Positions 1-5,896 of a DNA stretch of 11,229 nucleotides are shown here, one piece after another (position 1 is the stretch's first letter; each line of letters begins with the position of its first letter). The DNA lies in the NCBI GenBank assembly GCA_944363695.1, contig CALVUW010000028.1, positions 1-11,229 of the forward strand. The letters are read 5' to 3'. This DNA is from an uncultured Bacilli bacterium (GTDB lineage Bacteria; Bacillota_I; Bacilli_A; RF39; UBA660). A program made the translations under genes and the position numbers. Under the pieces are notes generated by a model that worked only from the letters and a program-made list of their open reading frames with translations, was not told where the DNA came from and did not search any database.

Positions 1-100
1 CGGAATTTAAGCCTATGGAGAATAGAGGGTACTCTATCTAAGAAGTAGGAAGCCTTGGAGGCAACGACAAGGACGAAATAAAATTTATTTTATTTCTTAT
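1..100. other. Unassigned left-edge segment, possible 3' end of an upstream RNA or gene
   Basis: The first 75 bases are about 47% G+C, clearly richer than the rest of the window, and contain several short hairpins. One is ATAGAG-GGTA-CTCTAT at 22-37. Two others are mutually exclusive: GCCT/AGGC at 52-62 and CCTTG/CAAGG at 53-72. They are followed by an AT-only perfect inverted repeat, GAAATAAAAT/ATTTTATTTC, at 75-96. This could be the tail of a structured RNA ending in a weak terminator. Short open frames also enter from the left edge on the plus strand and stop at 41 and 48, so the end of an upstream protein gene is equally possible. I could not match it to a T-box, 6S, RNase P, tmRNA or riboswitch consensus. 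Confidence 0.3.
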
Positions 101-123
101 GTTCTTTTGAAATGACAAAATGC

Positions 124-152
124 TTGGAAAGAAAACGCTTTTGAGCTATAAT
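124..152 (+). promoter_or_regulatory. Sigma-A promoter of the hisS-aspS operon
   Basis: A -35 element TTGGAA (124-129) and a perfect -10 TATAAT (147-152) are separated by exactly 17 bases. The predicted transcript starts near 159, giving a leader of only about 18 bases. No T-box or other leader structure could fit between this promoter and hisS. The promoter lies inside the longest reading frame of hisS, which argues against the upstream start codon at 120. Confidence 0.75.
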
Positions 153-163
153 AGAAAGCAGAA

Positions 164-171
164 AGAGGGAG
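164..171 (+). promoter_or_regulatory. Ribosome binding site that decides the hisS start
   Basis: AGAGGGAG lies five bases before the ATG at 177. The in-frame ATG at 120 has no SD and lies upstream of the promoter, so 177 is the real start. Confidence 0.75.
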
Positions 172-176
172 AAAAT

Positions 177-1511
177 ATGATTACAAAACCCAAAGGAACG
201 ATTGATATTATCGGAACTGATGCGAAAATCTGGAAATATATAGAAGAAGTAATTGATAGTGTCATGGATAAATATAATTATAGTTACATTCGTACACCAA
301 TTTTTGAAGCAACGGAATTATTTCATCGTGGTATTGGCGATACCACTGATATTGTTACCAAAGAAACCTATGATTTTGTAGATCGCGGTAAACGTAATAT
401 GACGTTGCGTCCAGAAGGTACAGCTGGCGTAGTAAGAAGTTATATCGAAAATAAATTATATGGTAGTGCTAATTTACCAGTAAAAGTCTATTATCAAGGT
501 ACCATGTATCGTTATGAACGTCCACAATCTGGTCGGAATCGGGAATTAACTCAGTATGGTGTAGAAGTATTAGGAAGCGATGATCCTTATTTAGATGCTG
601 AAGTTATTTCTTTAGCTTTAAATATTAATAAAATGCTAGGTCTAAAAGGAAATGTTGTTCATATTAACACCCTTGGAGATAAAACATCACGAGAACAATA
701 TCGTCAAGCTTTAACGACTTACTTAAAACCGCATATACATGAATTATGTGATGATTGCCAACAACGGTTTGATAAAAATCCATTGCGAATTCTAGATTGT
801 AAAGAAGATGCTGACAATCCGATTTTAAAAGAAGCTCCAAGCATGTTAGATTATTTAACAGAAGAAAGTAAAAAGCGTTTTGATACAGTATGTGAATATT
901 TAGATTTACTGCAAGTCGATTATGTCATTGATCCTAAGATTGTACGAGGACTTGATTATTATAATCATACTGTCTTTGAAGTACATGCTGATATTCCTGG
1001 CTTTGGTAATGCCAACGTTTTAGGGGGCGGCGGTCGCTATGATGGTCTAGTAGAACAACTAGGAGGACCAGCGACATCATGTGTAGGTTTTGCCGCAGGT
1101 ATAGATCGTCTAGTCATGGCCTTAAAAGCTACTAACGAAAAATTACCAATTGATACCGGTATTGATGCCTTCATTTTATATGTCAATGAAGATGAAAAAA
1201 AATATGCAGCCTTCTTATCCCAGGAATTACGGATGGCAGGATTTAAGATTGATACGGATTATTGCCATCGCAGCCTGAAAGCTCAATTTAAACAAGCCGA
1301 TCGTCTAGAGAGTCGTTATCTGATCCTCTTAAATAGTGATGATTTGCAGGAAGGACTAGTAACCATTAAAAATAATCAAACTAAAGTAGAAGATAAAATC
1401 ATGTTTGAATATGTTATCTATTATTTAGAAGAACATTTAAGTGTGGAAGATACACCATTTGATGAAACCGATGATTATTGTTGTCATCATGAAGAAACAG
1501 AAGGAGAATAA
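177..1511 (+). CDS. hisS: Histidyl-tRNA synthetase (HisRS)
   Basis: This class II aminoacyl-tRNA synthetase charges tRNA-His with histidine in the cytoplasm, using ATP. Class II motif 2 is visible as YRYERPQSGRNREL (111-124). The two histidine signatures are RGLDYYNHTVFE (257-268, catalytic Arg257) and GGGGRYDGL (283-291). Motif 3 is GFAAGIDRL (304-312), and the anticodon-binding domain covers about 327-420. The insertion domain carries C191, C194 and C208, a pattern usual in Gram-positive HisRS. The protein is 444 residues, about 20 longer than the usual 424. The excess is a C-terminal acidic tail (422-444) containing C435-C436-H437-H438. The start at 177 is chosen from its SD and from the promoter position. 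It is the first gene of an operon; the next gene begins three bases after its stop, with its SD inside the hisS 3' end. Confidence 0.97.
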   Translation: MITKPKGTIDIIGTDAKIWKYIEEVIDSVMDKYNYSYIRTPIFEATELFHRGIGDTTDIVTKETYDFVDRGKRNMTLRPEGTAGVVRSYIENKLYGSANLPVKVYYQGTMYRYERPQSGRNRELTQYGVEVLGSDDPYLDAEVISLALNINKMLGLKGNVVHINTLGDKTSREQYRQALTTYLKPHIHELCDDCQQRFDKNPLRILDCKEDADNPILKEAPSMLDYLTEESKKRFDTVCEYLDLLQVDYVIDPKIVRGLDYYNHTVFEVHADIPGFGNANVLGGGGRYDGLVEQLGGPATSCVGFAAGIDRLVMALKATNEKLPIDTGIDAFILYVNEDEKKYAAFLSQELRMAGFKIDTDYCHRSLKAQFKQADRLESRYLILLNSDDLQEGLVTIKNNQTKVEDKIMFEYVIYYLEEHLSVEDTPFDETDDYCCHHEETEGE

Positions 1512-1514
1512 AAT

Positions 1515-1955
1515 ATGAAAACAAACACTAAATTAAAAGAAACTGCTATGGCAGTAGTAGAAAATAGTCACCATTCATGGCTAAGTGTAGATGATATTGT
1601 CGCCAATCTAGAAGAAGATGGCTTTGTTGTAGAACCTATGAATACCTTGCAACAAGCTTTCTTATTTGCTCGTGATGATCATTATAAAAAGATTGCCTAT
1701 AATCCAACTTTATCATTAGAAGAGCAGACAAAGGCTTTATTAAATAGTTATGGTTATTATCTATTATCGGAAGATTTAACCTCTAATTTCTTGTTAAAAT
1801 ATGTTACGGATATATCAGAGGAACAGCAAAAAATCATTAGAGATTTCCGTCATGAAGTATTACAGCTATCAGCCCAAAAAGAAATACATTCAGAACAATT
1901 TGTATCATCACAGACGCAACCAAATAAACAAATGATAAAAAAATCAAATAGTTAA
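1515..1955 (+). CDS. Unrecognised 146-residue protein between hisS and aspS
   Basis: I do not recognise this gene. It starts at ATG 1515 with a good SD (AGAAGGAG) overlapping the end of hisS, and ends 12 bases before aspS, so it is co-transcribed and probably translationally coupled with both synthetases. The protein is soluble, with no signal peptide or membrane segment. Residues 5-62 look helical with a short loop. The pattern 'AMAVVENSHHSWLSVDDIVANL' followed by a second helix is reminiscent of a small winged-helix domain of the HARE-HTH kind, seen in the RNA polymerase delta subunit; this is a weak resemblance judged by eye. Residues 66-118 are predicted helical and charged, and the last 25 residues are a polar, Gln/Ser/Lys-rich, probably disordered tail. 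Base composition matches its neighbours, so there is no sign of transfer. Confidence 0.85.
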   Translation: MKTNTKLKETAMAVVENSHHSWLSVDDIVANLEEDGFVVEPMNTLQQAFLFARDDHYKKIAYNPTLSLEEQTKALLNSYGYYLLSEDLTSNFLLKYVTDISEEQQKIIRDFRHEVLQLSAQKEIHSEQFVSSQTQPNKQMIKKSNS

Positions 1956-1967
1956 AAGAGGTATCGT

Positions 1968-3719
1968 ATGAAAAAAATAAATAATAATGAACTAGCGCTA
2001 AAAAATGTAAATGAGCAAGTTACGGTTTATGGTTTTCTTAGCAAGAAAAGAGACCTTGGCGGTGTATTGTTTTTTGACTTACGAGACCGTAGTGGCATCG
2101 TGCAGATTGTGGTGCGTGATACGTTAGATAATTATGATGCGTTAACAACTGCAAAAGTTGAAAGTGTTTTAAAAGTAACGGGAACAGTGGTAGAAAGAGA
2201 AAATAAAAATGCTAAATTAGCCACGGGTGATATTGAAATTAATGCTGACCAGATAGAAATATTAAATAATGCTCAAGATGTTCCTTTTGAAATTAGTGAT
2301 AATACAACCGCTTTAGAAGATACTAGATTAAAATATCGATACTTAGATTTAAGACGGCCATTTTTAAAGGATAAATTAATCGCAAGACATCAAATTGTTA
2401 CGAGTATTCGTCAATATTTAAATGAGCAACAATTTATTGAAGTTGAAACACCCATTCTTTGCTTATCAACACCAGAAGGGGCTAGAGATTATTTAGTACC
2501 TAGCCGTGTGAATCAGGGTAGTTTCTATGCATTACCACAAAGCCCACAAATTTTTAAACAGTTATTAATGATTGGTGGTATGGAACGTTATTACCAGATT
2601 GCTAGATGTTTTCGTGATGAAGATTTACGAGCTGATAGACAACCAGAATTTACGCAAGTAGATTTAGAAATGAGTTACGTGGAAGAAGAAGATGTGCAGA
2701 CAATCGTAGAAGGCCTTTTGAAAAAAGTCTTTCATGATGTTAAACACATGGATATTCAAACACCATTTTTGAGAATGCCTTATGAAGAAGCGATGGAGCG
2801 TTTTGGCTCTGATAAGCCGGATATGCGTTTTGAGATGGAACTAAAAAATGTAACTGCTTTATTTGCGCAAACAACGTTTACTGTTTTTAAAACGACGCTT
2901 GAGCAAAATGGTTATATCAATGCTATGGTCGTAAAAGGATTAGCAAAAGAAATATCCCGCAAGAAAATTGATCAGTATACAGAATATGTAAAACCATATG
3001 GAGCGAAAGGCCTAGCTTTTGTAAAAATGGAAGATGGTATTTTGCAAGCTGGTATTGCTAAGTTCTTAACGGATACAGAAAAAGAGCAATTAATCGAAAC
3101 CTTATCATTAACTGAAAATGATGTTGTATTCTTTGTTTCCGATCAGAAAAAAACGGCTCAAACTGCCTTAGGAGCCCTTCGTTTAAAAGTAGCAAAAGAA
3201 TTTTCTTTGATTGATCAGAATAGTTATAAATTTTTATGGGTGACTGATTTCCCAGTCTTTGAATGGAGTGAAGAAGAGCAACGCTATTTAGCTTGTCACC
3301 ATCCATTTACCGCTCCTAAAGATGAAGATGTTGATAAATTACTAACGGATAAACCACATTGTTATGCAAAAGCTTATGATGTTGTTTTAAATGGCTATGA
3401 ATTAGGTGGTGGCAGTATTCGTATTCATAATCAGGACATCCAGGCGAAAATGTTTGAAGCTTTAGGGTTCAGTGAAGAAGAGGCTGCTAAGAAATTTGGT
3501 TTCTTCCTAGAAGCATTTAAATATGGTACCCCGCCACATGGAGGTCTTGCCATTGGGTTAGAACGACTAGTTATGTTATTAACGAACACAACTAATATTC
3601 GAGATGTAATTGCTTTCCCTAAAACAGCTAGTGCTAGTGACTTGATGAGTAATGCTCCAAATACAGTTGATGAGAAACAATTAGCTGAATTAGGTATTAC
3701 CTTAGTAAATAAAGAATAA
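1968..3719 (+). CDS. aspS: Aspartyl-tRNA synthetase (AspRS), bacterial type
   Basis: This class II synthetase charges tRNA-Asp with aspartate. The N-terminal OB-fold anticodon-binding domain covers about 1-105. The conserved hinge STPEGARDYLVP is at 167-178. Motif 2, FRDEDLRADRQPEFTQ, is at 215-230. The bacterial insertion (GAD) domain covers roughly 285-410. Motif 3, GLAIGLERLVMLL, is at 526-538. At 583 residues it has the normal length for a bacterial AspRS. In the OB fold the usual 'GWV..RRRD' reads 'YGFLSKKRD' (21-29), with Phe in place of Trp. Residue 30 is Leu (RDLGG), as in the tRNA-Asp-specific E. coli enzyme, whereas non-discriminating enzymes often have His there; discriminating behaviour is therefore a tentative inference. 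The SD AGAGG lies six bases before the ATG. It is the last gene of the hisS operon, followed directly by a terminator. Confidence 0.97.
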   Translation: MKKINNNELALKNVNEQVTVYGFLSKKRDLGGVLFFDLRDRSGIVQIVVRDTLDNYDALTTAKVESVLKVTGTVVERENKNAKLATGDIEINADQIEILNNAQDVPFEISDNTTALEDTRLKYRYLDLRRPFLKDKLIARHQIVTSIRQYLNEQQFIEVETPILCLSTPEGARDYLVPSRVNQGSFYALPQSPQIFKQLLMIGGMERYYQIARCFRDEDLRADRQPEFTQVDLEMSYVEEEDVQTIVEGLLKKVFHDVKHMDIQTPFLRMPYEEAMERFGSDKPDMRFEMELKNVTALFAQTTFTVFKTTLEQNGYINAMVVKGLAKEISRKKIDQYTEYVKPYGAKGLAFVKMEDGILQAGIAKFLTDTEKEQLIETLSLTENDVVFFVSDQKKTAQTALGALRLKVAKEFSLIDQNSYKFLWVTDFPVFEWSEEEQRYLACHHPFTAPKDEDVDKLLTDKPHCYAKAYDVVLNGYELGGGSIRIHNQDIQAKMFEALGFSEEEAAKKFGFFLEAFKYGTPPHGGLAIGLERLVMLLTNTTNIRDVIAFPKTASASDLMSNAPNTVDEKQLAELGITLVNKE

Positions 3720-3741
3720 AGCCGTAGTTGCTTTATTTTTT
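3715..3741 (+). terminator. Rho-independent terminator of the hisS-aspS operon
   Basis: The stem AATAAAGC (3715-3722) pairs with GCTTTATT (3730-3737) around a 7-base loop and runs into a T tract (3736-3741). The aspS stop codon (3717-3719) lies inside the left arm. Confidence 0.7.
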
Positions 3742-3744
3742 AAA

Positions 3745-3770
3745 TACAAAAAAGCCCTTATAGTAGGGCT
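3745..3770 (-). terminator. Rho-independent terminator of the cotJ transcript
   Basis: AGCCCT (3753-3758) pairs with AGGGCT (3765-3770) around a 6-base loop. Read on the minus strand the hairpin is followed by TTTTTT (the A run at 3747-3752 on the plus strand), and it lies four bases beyond the cotJC stop. The plus-strand side lacks a T tract, so it acts mainly on the minus strand. Confidence 0.75.
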
Positions 3771-3774
3771 ACAT

Positions 3775-4335
3775 TTACGAATTATATTTTTTTATATAAT
3801 CGTTATATAACTGTTCAAAAGCATTGAAATGTACAATTTCGCGTTGTCTTAACCATAATAGGGGACCGATAACATCTGGATCATTGGTTAAATCAATTAA
3901 GTTTTCATAAACGGCTCTTGCTTTCTGTTCGGCTGCCATATCTTCTACCAAATCAGCGATAGGATCACCCGTGGTTGCAAAATAAGCTACTGTAAACGGC
4001 ACCCCGTTAGCATCCGTTGGGAATAAAGCTCGATTATGTTCAGCATAATGCGGATCAAGACCAGCTGCTTTGATCTCTTCGATGGTAGCATCTTTCATCA
4101 ATTGATAGATCATTGTAGAAATCATTTCAATATGAGCTAATTCTTCAGTTCCAATATCGGTTAATAAAGCTTTTCCTCTATTATCTGGCATCGTGTAACG
4201 TTGATTTAAATACCGAAGCGCTGCTGCTAATTCACCATTGCTACCACCATATTGGGTAACTAGTAATTTAGCCATTCGTAAGTCTTTATTTTTGATATTG
4301 ATTGGATACTGTAATCGTTTTTCATATCGCCACAT
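3775..4335 (-). CDS. cotJC: CotJC, manganese-catalase-like spore coat protein
   Basis: CotJC belongs to the dimanganese catalase family and is a component of the spore coat in B. subtilis and its relatives, where such proteins may break down hydrogen peroxide. The four-helix-bundle metal ligands can all be placed: E35 (GGSNGELAAALRYL), E65 and H68 (IGTEELAHIE), E136 (MAAEQKAR), and H169 (REIVHF). The E65-x2-H68 spacing and the 33-residue E136-H169 spacing match Mn catalases. The length of 186 residues is close to the usual 189 or so, without the long C-terminal tail of free catalases. Its ATG overlaps the upstream cotJ stop by one base (TAATG), and its SD GGAGG lies inside that gene nine bases before the start, so translation is coupled. 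Mn binding and catalase activity are inferred from the family. Confidence 0.93.
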   Translation of the reverse strand: MWRYEKRLQYPINIKNKDLRMAKLLVTQYGGSNGELAAALRYLNQRYTMPDNRGKALLTDIGTEELAHIEMISTMIYQLMKDATIEEIKAAGLDPHYAEHNRALFPTDANGVPFTVAYFATTGDPIADLVEDMAAEQKARAVYENLIDLTNDPDVIGPLLWLRQREIVHFNAFEQLYNDYIKKYNS

Positions 4336-4772
4336 TAGCCATTACCTCCATTCCAAGGAAAGGGCATACTTTCCCATAAAAATGGACTTTGTCCTAAAGA
4401 ATTACTAAAGATTAGTAGGGGTCCATATTTTTGCTCATACTCCATACGTAATTGATTTCCTTTTTGACGATACTGATTAAATACATCTAACATATTACCA
4501 TCTTGTGGATGTAGATCTAAATATAAATTTAAATCGTGAGCAGCGAAATCATTTTCGGCTAGTGCTAAAAATAAACGTTCTTGATCATTAGTTGCTTGAA
4601 TTATTTGCGGTTGATAATTTTGATAGGGACGATAGGTATCCGCAAACATATTTCCCTTCATAAAACCTTCTTCAGCAGAATACAAAGATTGATTAGTAGT
4701 CAAAGCACGCTTGGTATCTGATGGGGATTGATTGATAGGTCTATACGGGTTAAATTGATAATATTGATTCAT
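4335..4772 (-). CDS. cotJB: CotJA-CotJB fusion spore coat protein
   Basis: Residues 62-145 match CotJB, a small coat protein needed with CotJC in the cotJ operon. Visible matches are the helix with HDLNLYLDLHPQD (79-91), FNQYRQKG, KYGPLL and the aromatic C-terminus SPFLWESMPFPWNG. CotJB normally has about 87 residues, but this protein has 145. The N-terminal extra part contains YSAEEGFMKGNMFADTYRPY (31-50), which resembles the core of CotJA ('eALxxGTlwpxLYxPY' in that family). It is preceded by a Tyr/Asn/Pro-rich start (MNQYYQFNPYRP). No separate cotJA gene is present in the operon, so the gene is best read as a natural CotJA-CotJB fusion. The CotJB part is secure; the CotJA part is a motif-level call. 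The SD AAAGGAG precedes the ATG, and the upstream region carries a sigma-E-like promoter. Confidence 0.88.
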   Translation of the reverse strand: MNQYYQFNPYRPINQSPSDTKRALTTNQSLYSAEEGFMKGNMFADTYRPYQNYQPQIIQATNDQERLFLALAENDFAAHDLNLYLDLHPQDGNMLDVFNQYRQKGNQLRMEYEQKYGPLLIFSNSLGQSPFLWESMPFPWNGGNG

Positions 4773-4792
4773 AAAACTCTCCTTTCATGGGT

Positions 4793-4822
4793 AGTTTATT
4801 CTATTGTAAACATTCGATATGG
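4793..4822 (-). promoter_or_regulatory. Probable sporulation (sigma-E-type) promoter of cotJ
   Basis: On the minus strand, CCATATC (4822-4816) fits the sigma-E -35 pattern kmATATw. It is followed after 15 bases by AATAAACT (4800-4793), close to the -10 CATACAAT/CATAnnnT. In B. subtilis the cotJ operon is sigma-E dependent. Transcription would start just before the SD. The -10 to SD stretch is nearly identical to that upstream of the small-protein gene at 5843-5863. Confidence 0.5.
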
Positions 4823-4832
4823 GGCAAAGCCT

Positions 4833-4865
4833 AAAAAAAGAACGATTTAATGTAGATATCGTTCT
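4833..4865 (-). terminator. Rho-independent terminator of the kinase-like gene
   Basis: Read on the minus strand, AGAACGAT (4865-4858) pairs with ATCGTTCT (4846-4839) and is followed by seven T residues (4839-4833). The left arm lies within the last codons of the kinase-like gene and the stop codon is in the loop. Its position separates this gene from the cotJ transcript. Confidence 0.75.
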
Positions 4866-5554
4866 AAACTTTTAAAATAGGTGTGGGGTGTTTCAAAATC
4901 TTGTAATTCTCGTTCGAAAAAGGCACTATCCAGTTCATCTTGTTTAGCTGCTACAATATAATCTCTTAATTTTTGCAGCTTGGCTTTTCCTTTTAATGGT
5001 TTATAGAAAACTATATCATTATAGATCAATTGATTAACTAATGATTTAAACTGAATTAAATTTTGTTCCTGGTTCGTGACATCATGGTGAATCGCATATC
5101 GCCCGGGGTCGATGATATGCATTTGTTGGGCTTGTTGGTTATAAATATAGTTGACCGGTTGAATATCACTAGCTACCACCTGATATTTAGCTAGTAGGGT
5201 TAAGTCCTGTTCTAAGATTTTTAAATTGTTAATAAACACAGGTGATGGCATTTGACTGATTCCAACCCGTAAATTAGCTTTTTGTTCACCGGGAATCAAG
5301 TCCATCCGATAACCAGCATATGATCCATCTTCATTAAAAAGAATCGCATTGGGTAGATTAATTTGTTTAGTTGGTATGCCAATTAAATATTGATGACAAT
5401 GTAGTTTATTGTGTCCGAATTCATAAATTGCGCTTGGCTCATAGATTTTATATAGTTGATTCTGTTGTCGGTATACTCTTCCTTCAGATCCTTTACCAAA
5501 TGGTTTTTTTGTCTCATCAATGTAAATTTTTTTATTTTCAATATAATAGTACAT
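4847..5554 (-). CDS. Small protein-kinase-like protein in the spore coat block
   Basis: The 235-residue sequence shows a compact protein-kinase fold. A glycine-rich loop GKGSEGRVY lies at 20-28 and the candidate ATP-binding lysine is K36 (LYKIYE). A hinge region follows around 79-90 (YAGYRMDLIPGE). The catalytic loop is ASDIQPVNYIYN (128-139) with D130 and N135, and a DFG-like DPG sits at 149-151. All four key catalytic positions (K, D, N, D) are present, so it may be an active kinase, although His of HRD is Ser and Phe of DFG is Pro. The C-terminal lobe is much reduced. The substrate is unknown. It lies between two probable spore genes on the same strand, which makes a sporulation role plausible but unproven. 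It has its own extended -10 promoter, the SD AAGGGGG and its own terminator. Base composition matches the neighbours. Confidence 0.8.
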   Translation of the reverse strand: MYYYIENKKIYIDETKKPFGKGSEGRVYRQQNQLYKIYEPSAIYEFGHNKLHCHQYLIGIPTKQINLPNAILFNEDGSYAGYRMDLIPGEQKANLRVGISQMPSPVFINNLKILEQDLTLLAKYQVVASDIQPVNYIYNQQAQQMHIIDPGRYAIHHDVTNQEQNLIQFKSLVNQLIYNDIVFYKPLKGKAKLQKLRDYIVAAKQDELDSAFFERELQDFETPHTYFKSLERYLH

Positions 5555-5577
5555 AATGCCCCCTTAAAGTAAGGCTT

Positions 5578-5586
5578 ATTATACCA
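5578..5586 (-). promoter_or_regulatory. Extended -10 promoter of the kinase-like gene
   Basis: On the minus strand, TGGTATAAT (5586-5578) gives a perfect TATAAT preceded by the TGn extension. No convincing -35 lies 17 bases upstream. It sits between the stop of the small-protein gene and the kinase-like start, so the kinase-like gene may be expressed separately, and by sigma A, in addition to read-through. Confidence 0.5.
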
Positions 5587-5603
5587 TATATTTAAAATAA
5601 ATA

Positions 5604-5834
5604 CTAGTATCGTCTGTTATTTCTATAAAACGGCATCATCATTGGTGGACCAACCCATATCGGTCTAGGTGGAAAGAAAATTGGCTGAACGGGTACCGGA
5701 TAAAAATTAGGTCGATTGCTATTTACGCCGATTCCATAGCCTAAAGCTCCTCCGACTAGGAAAGGGATAAATCCTCGTTGCTGATTCGTCGGATAATTCA
5801 TGTGTCTTCTATCCATACTATAATTATTATACAT
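5604..5834 (-). CDS. Small Pro/Tyr/Asn-rich protein, probable spore coat or sporulation protein
   Basis: I do not recognise a named family. The 76-residue product begins with a polar Tyr/Asn/Arg stretch (1-20) and has a Gly-rich hydrophobic segment GFIPFLVGGALGYGIGV (21-37). It ends in a strongly Pro/Phe/Met-rich tail with many aromatic residues (38-76). Such composition is common in small coat or crust proteins of spore formers; the hydrophobic segment might also contact a membrane. The start at 5834 is chosen because the SD AAAGGAG lies eight bases upstream. The in-frame GTG at 5843 overlaps the SD and cannot be used efficiently. The upstream -10/SD block is shared with the cotJ fusion gene, which supports co-expression in sporulation. 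No terminator follows, so read-through into the kinase-like gene is possible. Confidence 0.72.
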   Translation of the reverse strand: MYNNYSMDRRHMNYPTNQQRGFIPFLVGGALGYGIGVNSNRPNFYPVPVQPIFFPPRPIWVGPPMMMPFYRNNRRY

Positions 5835-5842
5835 AAACTTCA

Positions 5843-5863
5843 CTCCTTTATGGATAGTTTATG
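5843..5863 (-). promoter_or_regulatory. SD and probable sporulation -10 element of the small-protein gene
   Basis: Reading the minus strand, CATAAACTA (5863-5855) fits the CATAnnnTA/CATAnnnT pattern of sigma-K and sigma-E -10 elements. It is followed by TCCAT and the SD AAAGGAG (5849-5843), eight bases before the ATG. I could not place a convincing -35 element, so the sigma factor is uncertain. The cotJ upstream region has the same block with two substitutions and one extra base. Confidence 0.45.
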
Positions 5864-5890
5864 ATATAGTAGAAGAGTAAGAAAGGAAGG
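5862..5890 (+). promoter_or_regulatory. Extended -10 promoter and SD of the aminopeptidase gene
   Basis: TGATATAGT (5862-5870) is an extended -10 element (TGn plus TATAGT). The SD AGGAAGG (5884-5890) lies six bases before ATG 5897 and directly abuts the in-frame TTG at 5891, which rules the TTG out as the start. The promoter overlaps the divergent -10 element of the small-protein gene by two bases. Confidence 0.5.
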
Positions 5891-5896
5891 TTGCCT

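Noticed and set aside
120..176. Upstream in-frame start giving HisRS 19 extra N-terminal residues
   Set aside because: It has no SD, the sigma-A promoter (124-152) lies inside it, and HisRS proteins normally begin near the KPKGTID segment.
1..176. T-box leader for the synthetase operon
   Set aside because: No AGGGTGGNACCGCG-type T-box sequence is present, and the promoter leaves only an 18-base leader.
3058..3306. 82-codon minus-strand reading frame inside aspS
   Set aside because: It lies fully opposite a conserved part of aspS, has no recognisable motif, and its product looks like an antisense shadow.
5371..5556. 61-codon plus-strand reading frame opposite the kinase-like gene
   Set aside because: It is antisense to the glycine-rich loop region of a better-supported gene and its product resembles no family I know.
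5601..5610. Perfect palindrome ATACTAGTAT at the small-protein stop codon
   Set aside because: It has no loop or T tract to act as a terminator, and a 10-base AT-rich palindrome can easily arise by chance.
5835..5843. GTG start adding three residues to the small Pro/Tyr-rich protein
   Set aside because: The GTG overlaps the SD AAAGGAG, while the ATG ending at 5834 has ideal eight-base spacing.
5891..5896. TTG start for the aminopeptidase
   Set aside because: The SD abuts the TTG with no spacing, and ATG 5897 is correctly placed.
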